Assembly: GCA_003667255.2 (NCBI GenBank)
Contig: RCWM02000021.1
Span: 5,066,501-5,130,500 of the forward strand
DNA from: Euschistus heros
Lineage: Eukaryota; Arthropoda; Insecta; Hemiptera; Pentatomidae
DNA length: 64,000 bases
Reading direction: 5' to 3'
The notes under the pieces were generated by a model. The model saw nothing but the letters and a program-made list of their open reading frames with translations. It made no database searches and had not been told where the DNA came from. Within the stretch, counting starts at the first letter, position 1. Every line of letters starts with the position of its first letter. Shown here piece by piece: positions 11,402 through 23,056 of this stretch. The translations under genes were made by a program, and so were the position numbers.

Positions 11402-11950
11402 ATGAATCTTTTAAAACTTTGCAAGTTACTAAAATCAGAAGAAATAGCTTTCCAATACCTACAGAGATGTGGATTACTGCACAGAACAAGAAAATGTAGA
11501 AGAAGACATTTTATGAAGATTTGTTTTTACAAAAATAGAGCTCCTTTTAAGGGGTCACCTGTGGTGTGGTGGTTAGAATAGCAACCTACTAAACCCAAGA
11601 TCGCGGGTTCGCAGCCCGGTAGATGACATTAGGATTTTTTAAAGGGAGTAAAAAATCCTTAGCTATGCCGTCCTTCGGAAGGGCCGTAAAATGGGGGTCC
11701 CGAGCCTGTGCGATGTCAGGTACTCGTTAAAGATCCCTATCCTAATTATACCTGGATAGGCAAAATTTAGGACTCCCACCGTAGCATCGCAGGATTAGCC
11801 ATAGCAGCATAAAGTGATGTTAAACGAAATAAAATAAAAAAGAGCTGCTTTTTATAAATGTTTTTTGAGAAGTTGCAGGGAACAAGTTGGTGCATTTAAA
11901 TTGTCGCTCCTAATACAGGAACGCATACACAAAGAATTGAGCCGCTATAG
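11402..11950 (+). pseudogene. Merlin/IS1016-like transposase N-terminal relic, split by a SINE
   Basis: The first piece starts MNLLKLCKLLKSEEIAFQYL and continues QRCGLLHRTRKCRRRHFMKI, resembling the N-terminal zinc-binding part of Merlin (IS1016/ISXO2-like) transposases. Coding similarity resumes after the SINE with KCFLRSCREQVG, which fits the second half of the Cys cluster. The SINE at 11551-11840 with its duplicated target AGAGCT(C/G)CTTTT separates the halves. No catalytic DDE region was recognised downstream. Family assignment is by motif memory only. Confidence 0.45.
11551..11840 (+). mobile_element. tRNA-derived SINE (copy 1) with target duplication
   Basis: The 5' head resembles a tRNA: GGTCACCT pairs with a downstream AGATGAC(A), GTGGTGGTTAGAATAGC resembles the D arm/A box, and CGGGTTCGCAGCCCG forms a T arm with a B box. 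A roughly 200-bp unrelated body follows, ending AAACGAAATAAAATAAAA. Flanking duplications of about 14 bp, AGAGCTCCTTTTAA and AGAGCTGCTTTTTA, support retroposition. A second copy lies at 29824-30120. Confidence 0.85.
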
Positions 11951-12885
11951 GCAATTGTAAAAAGAAGAAATAAAAAAGAATGTGGTACAAGAAGAAGCCT
12001 GTTTGATTCCTACTTATGTGAATTTGTATAAAGGAGGGGGTATGACAAAAGGGATATTTTTGAATGTATTTTGGAATCATTAAGAGACTATAGGCTTACA
12101 AAATGAAAATTTCTATGAATTTATTATAAAATACCTACTATGATTGTTTTTATTAAAATATTTTTTAAAAAACAATTTTGAACATATGTGAAAAAAGTAA
12201 CTGGGATGGCTAAAGTAAACAAGACCAGGACTGTTTTTAGTAACATATCACATAAAAACAGCAAAGCACAAATAAAACAAAGACAAGTACAACAATATCC
12301 GAAAATCCCATCATACAAAAAATAGAGGACTAAAAGACATCATTAACAAGATACACCCACAAACGTACTTAACACATATTAATAGACATAATATGACACT
12401 TTATGTGAAAAAACTATTACAATTACACAAGTAAATGTCCATATTATGAATTTTTATTTGTATGTACATTTTTTATTTACTTTTTTTTCTTATAATGTAG
12501 TTGTTTTTGTTTTCCCTTACTTGTCATAGACAAGGCGGGACAACAACAGAAGAAAAAAAAAGAGTCTGATGATGGGATAACATATCCTAAAACATGTCAC
12601 ATAGAAGTGAAGATAAATTGATATATGGGGAGTTTAGCTTAAATAAAGTGCATAAGATGATACAAAATAACTTTATCAGGAAAATCAAGAGTCAGATAAT
12701 TGTTTTTACTTCAACTCTCCGATACGCTCGGAATGTTCAGTTCCCGTGGGAACTTAAGAATAAATAGTACATAAAATCCCACATATAGAAATAGAATGTT
12801 GCCTAAATATTTCTAACAAATATTTCAAATAATTTTAGAGTTTTTTGAGGAAATAAGCATATGGAAACTGAATTTTTTTTAAGAG
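11951..12885. other. AT-rich non-coding stretch
   Basis: No gene recognised. Confidence 0.5.
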
Positions 12886-13090
12886 ATAAAATTCGAATAC
12901 GTTGAGCAATTCAAATATCTAGGAGAAAGGCAAGATTAAAAGCCAATTTAATTCTTATTTCTTCTTATTTTTCGTTTGCAAAACTATTCAGTTCACACTT
13001 TTCTCTCTAGAAATTAAATGATTAGGATGTATAAGACTACTATACTACCAACAGTTCTCTATTAATGAGAAACATGGCCGCACAAGTAGA
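12886..13090 (+). pseudogene. LINE reverse-transcriptase C-terminal fragment
   Basis: Frames read KFEYVEQFKYLGERQD and then IRMYKTTILPTVLY..ETWP. These match the conserved FKYLG and MYKTLILPVLLYGSETW blocks that follow the catalytic domain in non-LTR reverse transcriptases. Stops break it. The same LINE type supplies the tails at 28640, 33240, 34610 and 43020. Confidence 0.6.
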
Positions 13091-13480
13091 GTTGCCATTT
13101 GTTAGGATATGTCCGGCTTTTTACTGCCGTGTCCGGCCAAATATTTGTGTGTCCTGCCTGTCCGGCATTTGTTAGTATTTTTCGTCTTCTCGTTGAAAGT
13201 AGCAATCTTATGGCGTGGCGGAAATGCGACTGTGTTCAGATCTTTTAAACTCCCACTCCTCTTACCTTTTTGACTAATTTAGTAAACGTTTTGACCAATG
13301 GCAGACTACTATAGCGGATAATGGACTTAATTATCAGTGCTTGTAACTAAAGTCCCATGAATCATATTTTTACAAACAATATAAAAAAGCAAAGGATCGA
13401 TGCTTTGATTTGGTAATAATTTTTATACGCCAGAATTTCTTTTATCGATTTCATTTGGTTAACTTTAATTTTAAAACTTA
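13091..13480. other. Short spacer with GTCCGGC repeats
   Basis: GTCCGGC occurs three times between 13110 and 13175, and CATTTGTTAG occurs on both sides. It may be a small element remnant. No gene. Confidence 0.35.
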
Positions 13481-13985
13481 AATCTTTATGGAAACTGCTC
13501 GTCGTTACAGACTACTTCAACATTTACTAGACAAACGATCAAACCTCCCAATTCATTACAAAAGGCTTATTTACATGGCTGTTATTAGACCTATTTGGAC
13601 TTACGGAATTGAGCTTTGGGTCTCTACTAAACCATCCAATTCATCTCGTATCCAATCCATACCATCCAAAATCCTTCGAAAAATCCTCAATGCCCCTTAC
13701 TTTGTCACCAATAAGCTTATTCATAAAGACCTTAATGTTCCATAAGTTGCTGAGTTAGCCCAAACCATAGTAAGCTCTATAACCACTCAAATTCAATACT
13801 TTCTCAACTTGCTTCCCACACCATTCCCGATAATCCTCCGAGGCGTCTGGAAAGAAGATGGCCTAGAGATCTTCTAGTGCAAAATTTTATATGAGTGGTT
13901 CTTTTCAAGTTGTTCCATGTCATTGTAATCGCTATCAGCTCATTTATTTGATGTACATATTTGTATAGTAGTAAATTTCAATATA
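13481..13985 (+). pseudogene. Jockey-like LINE, 3' end (family J)
   Basis: An 85-codon open frame contains YMAVIRPIWTYGIELW and ends at HKDLNVP. This is the post-catalytic tail of Jockey-clade reverse transcriptase (AIIRPIWTYGIQLW...APWYVSN..LHEDL). A decayed 3' coding tail and 3' UTR follow, ending near (TA). At least nine other pieces of this family are in the window, so it amplified here and is now dead. The 5' part is missing, as usual for truncated LINE copies. Confidence 0.75.
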
Positions 13986-14735
13986 TATATAAATGTTTGT
14001 GACAGCGTGACAAACCTATTTTCTGTCATATAACTCTGTGCATTTAAATGATTATAACTGTAAACCTTCCTAGAACTATGAACATAGTGTAGTTAAAATT
14101 TGGTTCCGATGGGTTTAATAGTTTTACTGAAATTCTGTAGCAGAATGGTGCATATCGTTCGATTTTTAAAGTTTCAGTGGGATCCACACGTCACCCCACA
14201 TATTTATAGTTTTTTTTTTTTATAGCAATGTAATAGAAATAAGCAATATTTTTTATCAGTTTCATCAATTCAATATCGTATCTTGAAACCTCTGATGAAT
14301 GGTACTCACCAACCAATCGGTCATTTTTCAAACTTCACTGCGTCCCACATATTTAGCGCTGGTCCTAACCGCATATCGGCCGATTTTTCAACAAATGAGA
14401 TGCACATGTCCCAACACATATTTAAATTTTTTTAAATAATTTAATTGAGTAATTTTTACAGTAAATTTTCAGTTCTATAAAACACCATAATTTCGTAACC
14501 TCTCTTGATTGGCGCTCGCCCCCTACACGTCGATTTTTAAACTTCACTGCGGACCACATATTCATCGCATTATTGATACCAGTTTAATTTTAAATCTGTA
14601 AATTTTATTACTGCTAAACCTTCCTTGAACTATGAAGATGATATAGTTAAAACTTGGTACTTATTGTTTCAGTAATTTTTGCGGTTAGTGATAACAAACG
14701 AAAAATGGCTTGTCCTTTTATATAATAGTAAAGAT
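13986..14735 (-). mobile_element. Helitron family A, minus-strand copy
   Basis: The reverse complement near 14735 begins TACTATTATATAAAAGGACA and continues like the other family A copies (AAGCCATTTTTCGTTTGTTATCACTAACC...). The 3' hairpin and CTAG end are not recognisable at the low-coordinate side, so it is partial. Confidence 0.65.
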
Positions 14736-15384
14736 AAAATGTTAAAAATTATAAAATAAAATAAACTTTGTCGAAGAATTTTAAGAAAAATTGTGTATAT
14801 AATGTACATATTAAATAAATCACTTATTAGTACAAGTTTAGTAGAATATCAATTTTACAAAGCTTTCCCTATTATAATGATTACGGTGAACTGAATAAAG
14901 CAAGATACTGAAGGGTTTTAGCTGGAAATCCCTTGACAGGGAAGATAGCTTTGGAGAACTTTACGGTAGCATGAACTTGAGGTAATACTGATCCCAGATT
15001 AGATCTTCCCTCGCTAACTTTGGAGGTCTACAGGGCGTTCCCTCTTTCGGGACATGTCCTGAATAAGATGATATAGATTTAATTATTAAAATATAATTAC
15101 TAAAATAATACAAAACTTATAAAACATTATTTAGGATAAAAAAAATTTAAAATAAAAATAATACAAAAAATAAAATTATTGTGTTATAGGATTTGCTTCA
15201 TTTTTGAAGTGTTTAGGAATATTAAAAATATTAATAAAGAAATGAATTTCATTGATATGTCTATCGACAATATACTGCTTTTCCCAAATTACATATCAGA
15301 ATCAAAAGGATGAAATTATTTAAATTAATAATTAAATTAAAATAACAATTAATGATTATTCGAAATAAACAAAGTTGAGAGAAA
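14736..15384. other. Non-coding stretch with a moderately GC-rich segment
   Basis: The segment at 14880-15060 (ACAGGGAAGATAGC, CTACAGGGCGTTCCCTC) is less AT-rich than its surroundings but gives no recognisable protein on either strand. Confidence 0.4.
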
Positions 15385-16075
15385 ATAGCGTTTTAAAACG
15401 TGACTTTCTTCCAACGGTAGAGGGAGAAGTTCAATTTTTTTGGTTTTTCGATTATATCTCGAAAACAGTAGATTCTAGAAAAATATGTTTCAAATAACAA
15501 TTAAAGCTAATTTAATTTCACAATAAATTGTTTTTATACCTTTTTGTCGAACTTTTAACGGTTTTCGAGATATTCGTTATCGAAAATCGATAATATTCGA
15601 AAAAAAAAAAATTTACCTCACTTTTGGTCAAACGTTTGCTTCAAGTGAAATTAAAGTATATTTAATGTTATACAACTTTTATTCTGACAATTTTTCTAAG
15701 AAACGATCGTGAAAGGCACAAGAAGCAGATGTTTGACAAAAAGTTTTTTTCTCGAAAATAATCGATTTTCAATTACGTATATTTTGAAAACCGTTTGAAA
15801 TTCGAGAAACATTTATAGGAAATTTAATTAGCTCTAATGTCTATTCGTAACATATTTTTCTAGAGTCAACCGTTTTAAATATATAAACGAAAAACCAAAA
15901 AAATTTAACTTCTTCCCTCCGCTCCTAATGTTAGCTCATCCCCCAGGGGCAGGGGCTTATATTATGTTTGCCTTTTAACTACTCTTAACGAAGCTATGAA
16001 GAAAAAAATAATCGCATATTCCATGCACTATGCGCCCCTTATTTGAGCACTAATTGACTGGACTAGTAAGCCTCG
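15385..16075. repeat. Palindromic repeat family P, near-complete copy
   Basis: The first half (GATTATATCTCGAAAACAGT, ATTCTAGAAAAATATG) is repeated inverted in the second half (CATATTTTTCTAGAGTCAAC near 15850). The right flank is TTAGCTCATCCCCCAGGGGC followed by TGCCTTTTAACTACTC, ATGCACTATGCGCCCC and ATTGACTGGACT. This is the mirror image of the left end at 9596. It is a non-coding foldback-like repeat. Confidence 0.75.
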
Positions 16076-16813
16076 GGGACAAATGTCATAAAACGAAGCA
16101 TTTTCTCTAGTAAATTTCTGATGAGGAAACTGCCGTCGTATTTTAGATCCGAGCAACACTAACTCACTATTGTTTTTCCGGTCAAGGAGAAATCATTTTT
16201 TTTTTTTTTTTTACAATAATAATTTACGTGTAATTGGACATCTATGTAAAGTATTAATTCTTAGTTTAAATAATCTAAACTACACTCAAATTGTCACTAA
16301 AAAAAAAAAAATTGAGTTGGAATTAATAATAAATTCTGCAGTAAATTCCTTGTAATAATGAAGATATGGGGAATAGAAAAGCTAGATTTTCCCCCCGAAA
16401 ATGGTGATTAGTGACATATATTAAATCAATTAAACAATATATATAGTTTATAATAACAAATTCAATTTAAAACTGTTCTAATAATTAGTAACATTCAAAA
16501 CAGGGAGCAGACAGCTTACGACAGAGCGCGACCGGGACTAGCCTATGCGGCACCAGACTGGTCGATACCCATCACAACATTCCCCTCTGTCACAGCTGGT
16601 TATTGATAATGACAATTTATTATTTAGCAATACAATTTATTTATTATTATTATAAAAAACAAAGATTTCCTTGGTCGCAACAATGTTATTTTGTAATTGA
16701 ATTAAAATGATGTAACATTGTATTATTTTTAAATATTTCTGGTGATTCTATTCAACAGAAATCTAACTAATCGATAAGAAGATAATTTAAATAAACCACA
16801 AATTATTAAATAA
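16076..16813. other. Non-coding stretch
   Basis: No gene. A fragment near 16080-16170 (AAATGTCATAAAACGAAGCA, GAGGAAACTGCCGTCG) resembles the repeat units at 47277-47660. A short GC-richer patch lies at 16500-16600. Confidence 0.4.
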
Positions 16814-17890
16814 TCTATTATATATTTGTCAAATACCACTCACTCACTTAACACGAAATCTCAGAAACCACCGAACGGATTGGAATGAAATTCGATATGT
16901 AGCTTCCTCTAGGGCCGTAGGTGCTCGCTAAGAAAGGAATTTTAAAAAATCGGCCTTGATCGCGGCTAATTTGCGAAAAATGCGATTTCAATTTTTATTG
17001 GGTGAATAATAAAAGATTAATTATCATATGGTATTTGGATATAAGCTAAGTTAAAAAATAGGTTAGATCTTTAAGCCGCAAACTTTAACCACCGTTTAAG
17101 TTCCTTATAGTTGTAAACAAACAAAAATACGATCGATGTCGAAACCTTATAATATTGGTATTTTCTGTGAACTCATGGTAGCTGCAGAGGTTATTTACAA
17201 CTTACAAGTTTGAGTTGTTTCGTGAAGAGAAGCTATTAAAAGACTTATGTTAAAGAGGAGGTTAAAAGACTTATGTTCTCTGGTGATGACATGTAAGGCC
17301 AGTTCGATGTAGGGACAAAAAACAGATAAGAATCAATAGTTCTACCAAGTGTATGATTCTCTTTAGTATCGTATCATATTCTACCATAGAGAAGAAAGGT
17401 AAAGTATTAACATCCCTCAGCGTGACCCAAACTCCAATACATCACTTAAGAAAACTTTGTCTGCAGCTGATTTTTACGCCTAAATGTTAGTGGAGCGAGG
17501 GGGTGAAGAACCTCATTTACTTTAATTTCGTTATCTCCTCAACCAATTTATGCTTGATATGTACACAGAAATAGAAACAGAAAGACTAAAAAGTTGAGAA
17601 GTTAAGACTATATTCACTTAAAGTATGCCATAAGAAAAGCTGATGGTCTGGTATCAGAGCTGGGTAAGATGGTAGTGCTGCCTCGAAGCTTCACTGGAGG
17701 GCTATCAAAATAATATAAAATTAACTTTTGCAAATTGTCAAATCTACTTATTGAAATTATTCTAAGAATGGAATTGTTCAGGTTTATTTAAGTAATAATA
17801 ATTATCAACGTTAAGCTTAACTTTTACTAATTTAAGTTGTCTTCATCCTAATGATATTAAACCGTAGCGGAGCGGGGTACTTTCAGCTAG
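16814..17890 (+). mobile_element. Helitron family B, plus-strand copy
   Basis: It starts at TCTATTATATATTTGTCAAA between an A and T, and ends CCGTAGCGGAGCGGGG...TCAGCTAG followed by T. That fits Helitrons (5' TC, short 3' hairpin, CTAG, A/T insertion site). The 5' region (ACCACTCACTCA, ACACGAAATCTCAGAA, GTAGCTTCCTCT) matches the inverted copy at 19316-20185. No Rep/helicase coding, so non-autonomous. Confidence 0.75.
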
Positions 17891-17949
17891 TATACAATAT
17901 AATAAATATAAAATATACAACAAAAAATTATTACATTGACACCGCAATA

Positions 17950-18813
17950 ACTATACTATTATATAAAAGGACAAGCCATTTTTCGTTTGTCATCACTAAC
18001 CACGAAAACTAATAAACCAATCTGTACCAAATTTTAACCCCACCATCTTTATAGTTCGAGGAAGGTTTAGCAATAATAAAATATCTATTTTTTTTTTCAA
18101 TTAATATATGATTAAAAATGCGATAATATGTGTATAAGAGTGAAGTTTGAAAATTTACCGAAAGGTGGCGAGCGCCATTCTTAATAAGAGGTTATAAGGT
18201 AATGAGAGGTACGGTGGTATACAGAGCATGAAATTGACAATAAGATTTACGAATTAAATTATTACAAAAAAGTTAAATATGTGGTGCGCAATCAGTCATA
18301 CAATTGAATGTTAAGCAGTAAGAAAATTTACTATGTTGAGTGGTTGAAACGAGGTTTGCCAGATTGTCATATACTTACATAGTCAGAAATTAAAATCCAA
18401 CCACATAGTATCAATTAAATTATTTCTGGTGCATAGAAATTATTATCTAATCTAAATGTTGATCATTTGCTTTTTCAATGTGAGTAAAAATATGTTTCCT
18501 GGGCCTTCAGTTGTAAGCACTGATAATGCAGTCCATTATTCGCATATGTTTCTTAATAGTCTCTGTCCATCAGGATTAACAACTCATAGATAAAAGTTTA
18601 AAAATTGGATGCCTAATTATACTTTTAATTAATCTCCAAACACCTAATCAGTGCAATTTTAGCTAGGTTAAAAATAACTGCAATGAGAAAAAATGCTTAT
18701 TGATTGATAAAATACAATATATTGAAAAAAAAAAAAAACTTTAAATTATTAGTTAAAATCATTTGGGTTCTTTATTTATGAAGGGCGAAGCCGTGACGGG
18801 GGATTACAGCTAG
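17950..18813 (+). mobile_element. Helitron family A, complete-looking copy
   Basis: Starts CTATACTATTATATAAAAGG and ends GGGCGAAGCCGTGACGGGGG...CAGCTAG followed by T. The 3' GGCGAAGCC hairpin about 10 nt before CTAG is the Helitron hallmark. No replicase or helicase frame. Confidence 0.75.
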
Positions 18814-18829
18814 TTAATAAATGTTCTAT

Positions 18830-19180
18830 TAGAAGTTCCTTGGTCTTATTCTTTTCAGACGCCCCGGATTGTTATCGAGTATAGAATGAAAAGCAAATTG
18901 GGAGGCTAGTGGATTCGACTGGATTAGATAAGAGAAGAATTTAAAGGTTTAGTGGAGCCCAAAGTTCAACTCCGAATGTCAAAACAGTTCTAATAACTGT
19001 CATATAAATAAGTGTTTTGTAATTAATTAGAAGCTTTGAAAGTTTGCCTTGTAAATGTTGATATAGTCTATAGCGAAGAGCTGTTTCTTGTCTTCTAGTC
19101 TTATATGAGAATATAACGGAACTTTAAGCCGAGGAAATTAAACATCTATTACGTGGAATTTTTCGCCTGAGTATTTTATA
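18830..19180 (-). pseudogene. Jockey-like LINE family J, 3' fragment
   Basis: The plus strand shows the antisense family J landmarks CTTTTCAGACGCCCCGG, AGAAGAATTTAAAGGTTTAGTGGAGCC and TGTCATATAAATAAGTGTTTTGTAAT. These match the reverse complement of the 53545-54090 copy. Coding is destroyed. Confidence 0.6.
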
Positions 19181-19315
19181 CATTCCGACTTTTTTTTTAA
19201 TAAATTAATTAATTAAAATTTTCATTTTGGACGAAATTTGGAATGTACGTTATGTACAAAAATAAATATAAAAAAGTACGTGAATAAATTAACTTTATTA
19301 ATATACTAGCTAAAA

Positions 19316-20185
19316 CCACCCATGCTCTGCTACGGTTTAATATCATTAAGATTAAGGACAACTTAAATTAGAAAAAGTTAACCTTAACGCTGATAATTGT
19401 TATTACTTTAATAAACCTAAAGAATTCCACTCTTAGAATAATTTCAATAAGTAAATTTGACAATTTGCAAAAGTTAATTTTTTAAAATTTTAACAGTTCT
19501 CCATTGAAGTTTCGAGGCAGAACTACCATCTTACCCAGCTCCGATACCAGACGATCAGCTTTTCTTATGGCATCCTTCAAGGGAATATAGTCTCTTTTTT
19601 TCGAAAGTTTAGTCTTTCTGTTTCTATTTTTGCGTACATATCAAGCATAAAGTGGTCTGCAGGCACCATTAGTTTACAGATATAAGTACCATAAAAGGTT
19701 TCCACATGCCAGTAACGTATTTTTGTTTGTTAACTACTTCAAGGAACTTAATTTGCGGTCAAAGTGTGCGGTTTAGGCATCTGACCTATTTTTAACTTAG
19801 CTTATCACCATATGATATATGACAATAAACCTATTATTATTTGCCCAGTAAAAATTGTATGAGTATTTTTATTTTACCCCTTTGTAGTACCGATACAGGA
19901 CAAACTACTTAGAAAATAATTGTTATCGTTCATCCAACATCCAATAAGAAGCAATGTATTAAGTTTCATTACGATCCGTAAGGTTATTCAAAGAATTTCT
20001 TATGCGTGAGAAATCGAGTTTTTCGCGAATTAGACGCGATCCCGGCCGATTTATTTAAATTCCTTTCTTAACGAGCACCTGCGGCCCAAGAGGAAGCTAC
20101 ATACCAAATTTCATTCAAATCCACAAAGTGGGTTCTGAGATTTCGTGTTAAATGAGTGAGTGGTATTTGACAAATATATAGTAGA
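19316..20185 (-). mobile_element. Helitron family B, minus-strand copy
   Basis: Reverse complement of the family B element: 5' TCTACTATATATTTGTCAAA at the high-coordinate end, 3' CCGTAGCAGAGCATGG...TAGCTAG followed by T at the low end. It faces the 16814-17890 copy, with a family A Helitron and a LINE fragment between. Confidence 0.75.
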
Positions 20186-20702
20186 TTAACAAATTTATTA
20201 ATTTTGTAAACCTAACAATTTAGGTTTTCAAAGTTGATTTGTTAATGTCAACCTAAAACGTGGAAGTGTTAGATGAAATAAGTAGTAAATAACAAGAATG
20301 CATTGGGGCGTTGTCGAAGCAAAGCCCATTAACTTATCCTAGATAATTTAGCTTGATAATAATAAGCCAACGTTTGATGAATCAGAAATAACATACGCTC
20401 GCTAAAAATTCACGTGTACACACATTTTATAAAAATAACTTAAAACATAAATAGATCAACTAATCCCGAAAATAACTTTTATAAACAAGTGGACACAAAT
20501 GAAGTTAACAACTTAACGAGCTTACAGAAATAAAATCAGGTAGAAGGAATAAATTTAGAGAGAGGATTTGTGAGAGCCTTCAGGAAGACTTAGCCTGGCA
20601 CAAATAGGATCTGACGGAGTGCGAACATCATAATGTCGGCTGCCTTCCAGTCCTCAGGCTGTGTAGAATTAATTTGAGTTAAATATTTAAATAAATATTT
20701 TT
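20186..20702. other. Non-coding stretch
   Basis: No gene. A slightly GC-rich patch near 20570-20660 is unassigned. The last 8 bases are the left target duplication of the next element. Confidence 0.45.
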
Positions 20703-21551
20703 GGTAATTGTTCGGATCGGCGACACCAACCCCTAAACGCGCTCGGAATACCTTTTATCGATTCTAACCTTGTTCCGATTTATTTCGATGTTCTAGTCGC
20801 TGCTTTCAGAGGGGAAAGGTTATTCCCTTACATTTACTGAGAAACTCTAAATTCCTGTTCAAAGTAATATTAACTTCTATTTACCTTCTAATATTAAAAT
20901 GAGAAATAAGGAAATATTAAAGTGGAAATAAGGAAATATCGAAATATAAGACACTAAATCAATTTTGAATTAATATTGATTTAATCAACAATTAATATAC
21001 TACTGAACCACCAGTAAAGTTAATTCCTGATGAACTTTCTGTCAGAGAAGTGAAAATAACAAATTATAAATATAAAAAAGACAGAATCCTTAAGTATTTA
21101 TTTGGCACAACTCCTATTTATTTAACATTTGTAGCTACATGTTTCGGAGTCAATGTTCCATCATCAGGCTTCTAATTTTTTTTAAAAACACAATCTATAA
21201 CATTATACCAATAGTTCTACAATTATATAGTAATGTGTCATTTACCTCTTAATCTGTGATTATTTTACATAAGATAAGATTAAATAAGAAAACATGAATT
21301 GATAAAACACTTAATCCTCGTGTTGATAACTTATGTTTCACCGATTTACATTTAAGAAGTATAAATATCAATATAACAAACTAAACGACACAATCCAAGT
21401 TGAAACTGTAGAAGTGATTGTTTACATGTGAGGTTATAGGAATGAACTATCGAAAAATGTAAACATGAAGTGAAGCGTAAGGATCGAACTGGTCGGTGTA
21501 GCGCGCGCGGGTCAAGCTAGTTTGGTGGTGTCGCCGATCCGAACAATTACC
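20703..21551. mobile_element. 849-bp TIR element with 8-bp target duplication
   Basis: The ends are perfect inverted repeats over 26 bp, beginning GGTAATTGTTCGGATCGGCG. ATATTTTT is duplicated directly outside both ends. An 8-bp duplication suggests a hAT- or P-like non-autonomous element; the terminal GG is not the usual hAT CAG/TAG end. No transposase frame. Internally it carries a hammerhead-like motif. The AT-rich duplication could be chance, but the TIRs are not. Confidence 0.75.
21119..21172 (-). ncRNA. Hammerhead-ribozyme-like core motif
   Basis: The minus strand reads CTGATGATGGAACATTGACT, then CCGAAACAT, then TTGTAGC-containing bases and AATGTT. This contains CUGAUGA, a possible 3-bp stem II (GGA/UCC) and GAAAC, plus a 4-bp ACAU/AUGU stem III ending at a plausible GUU cleavage site. 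Stem I is not convincing, and stem II is weak and offset by one base. Motifs of this shape occur in Penelope-like and retrozyme-like elements of arthropods. Activity is unproven. Confidence 0.25.
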
Positions 21552-21559
21552 ATATTTTT

Positions 21560-22305
21560 ATTCCCAAATAAGTATGAATTAAAACAAAATGTATTATTAA
21601 TTAGGGTATCTGTATCTACGAGGCGCTCTAACAAAGTGGCCCGGTCAATAGCTCTTTCCTATAACCCAACATACATAGAAACATCCATTTCTACAGTTTG
21701 AACTTGGTTTTTACTGTTTACTGAGTTATATTGATGTGAAACAGAAGTTAATAACATTAGTTTCTACTTTAAAATGATTATAAAGAAATATAAATGTACC
21801 AGAATAGAGCGATGTATCAATAAGCCACTAGAATAAGACATGTTTGTTAGAAATAAAGATTAGACGTTCGCATCGAATATAAAACTATTCGTAAACACTT
21901 TCGCAGGATTTACGATCCCTAGACCTAGATATAGACTAGGGCACACGTGGGGACCCACGTGCGAATTAGCACGAGGTTGATGGATTGATTCCATTCCTCT
22001 CAACCCTCCCCCCTTCCTTCTGAATTCTAAGGCCGAAAGATTAATCATACGACCTCTGATTTAAAAAGAAAATCTTAAAGAAAAAATTAAATGGATTGTG
22101 AAATAAAGTCACGTGGTATAAATATCAATAGTTTATATCAATTTATATGGTATAAACAACAATAGTAAATTTTTTGATTTGACTACCACTAACAGCTAGA
22201 CAGTTTCAAAATGTCACATTTTTGGGAGTGAAAAAACTTAAGAAAAAAAACAAAAGACTAATCCATGTCAAAACAAAAGTGTATCAATAGAATCATTATC
22301 ATCAC
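21560..22305. other. Non-coding stretch
   Basis: No gene recognised. A 62-codon minus-strand frame in the less AT-rich part (21860-22048) has no recognisable motif. The last 8 bases are the left target duplication of the next element. Confidence 0.4.
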
Positions 22306-23048
22306 TAGAGCCCGGATCCTCGTGCAATTGCATCTTTTTGTTGCAAGTTCGTAATCAGTCGGAGACAAATTATTTATACGAATTAGGACGTTTAGGCCAA
22401 ATTTACCTTAGTTTAATATTGCACAAATTGCACATTCTGCAGTTTGAATGCATAAAATTGCACATTCTGCAGTTTGAATACACAAAGTTCCTCTATTCAA
22501 ATCCTGAATGCAGAACACTTTCGTGTTTTTGAAAAAGTAACAATTTTAAGAACAACTTTAGATTGACTTAAGCTGTGGAACTCGGGTTCCCAACTTCCAA
22601 GAAATTTTGCCTCACCCTCCTAACTAACGGATATTTTTAATAATTACAACATAGTTATTAAATTAAGCCCTCTTTACTGTTAGTAAACATTTTCACTTTA
22701 AACAAAGCAAATTTATTCTTCTGCCTTCTTAACGGGAAATTAAATAAAGTTTAATCATTCCCAACATACATATTTATACTCTTTGATATTATGTACATAC
22801 AGCTTAAGTATACCACGTACAATAAAGATATCCGATTTGTTCTTATAGTATCTTAGACAATGATTATTTAACTACTCCCTTACTAGGGACTGGATCAATA
22901 AATTTTAAGATAAAAACAACTTTATGGAAAGAATTGTATCTAGCGAATTATTTGTTCAACCCTTTTTATCATTTGCATTTTATTTTGCATGATTTTAAGT
23001 TTTTATTGCACATTTAAGAATTTTTGTTGCACGAAAATCCGGGCTTTA
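22306..23048. mobile_element. hAT-type non-autonomous element, 743 bp
   Basis: The left end TAGAGCCCGGATCCTCGTGC and the right end (reverse complement TAAAGCCCGGATTTTCGTGC) form a 22-bp TIR with 3 mismatches. ATCATCAC is perfectly duplicated on both flanks. An 8-bp duplication with TAGAGCCCGG-like TIRs fits the hAT superfamily. No transposase. Subterminal TTGCA words recur near both ends, and a 30-bp tandem pair lies inside. Confidence 0.85.
22428..22487. repeat. 30-bp tandem duplication inside the hAT element
   Basis: TTGCACATTCTGCAGTTTGA followed by ATGCATAAAA is repeated once with minor change. Confidence 0.85.
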
Positions 23049-23056
23049 ATCATCAC

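Noticed and set aside
11551..11640. Possible functional tRNA gene
   Set aside because: The tRNA-like fold is followed by a conserved SINE body and target duplications, and a second copy has the same body.
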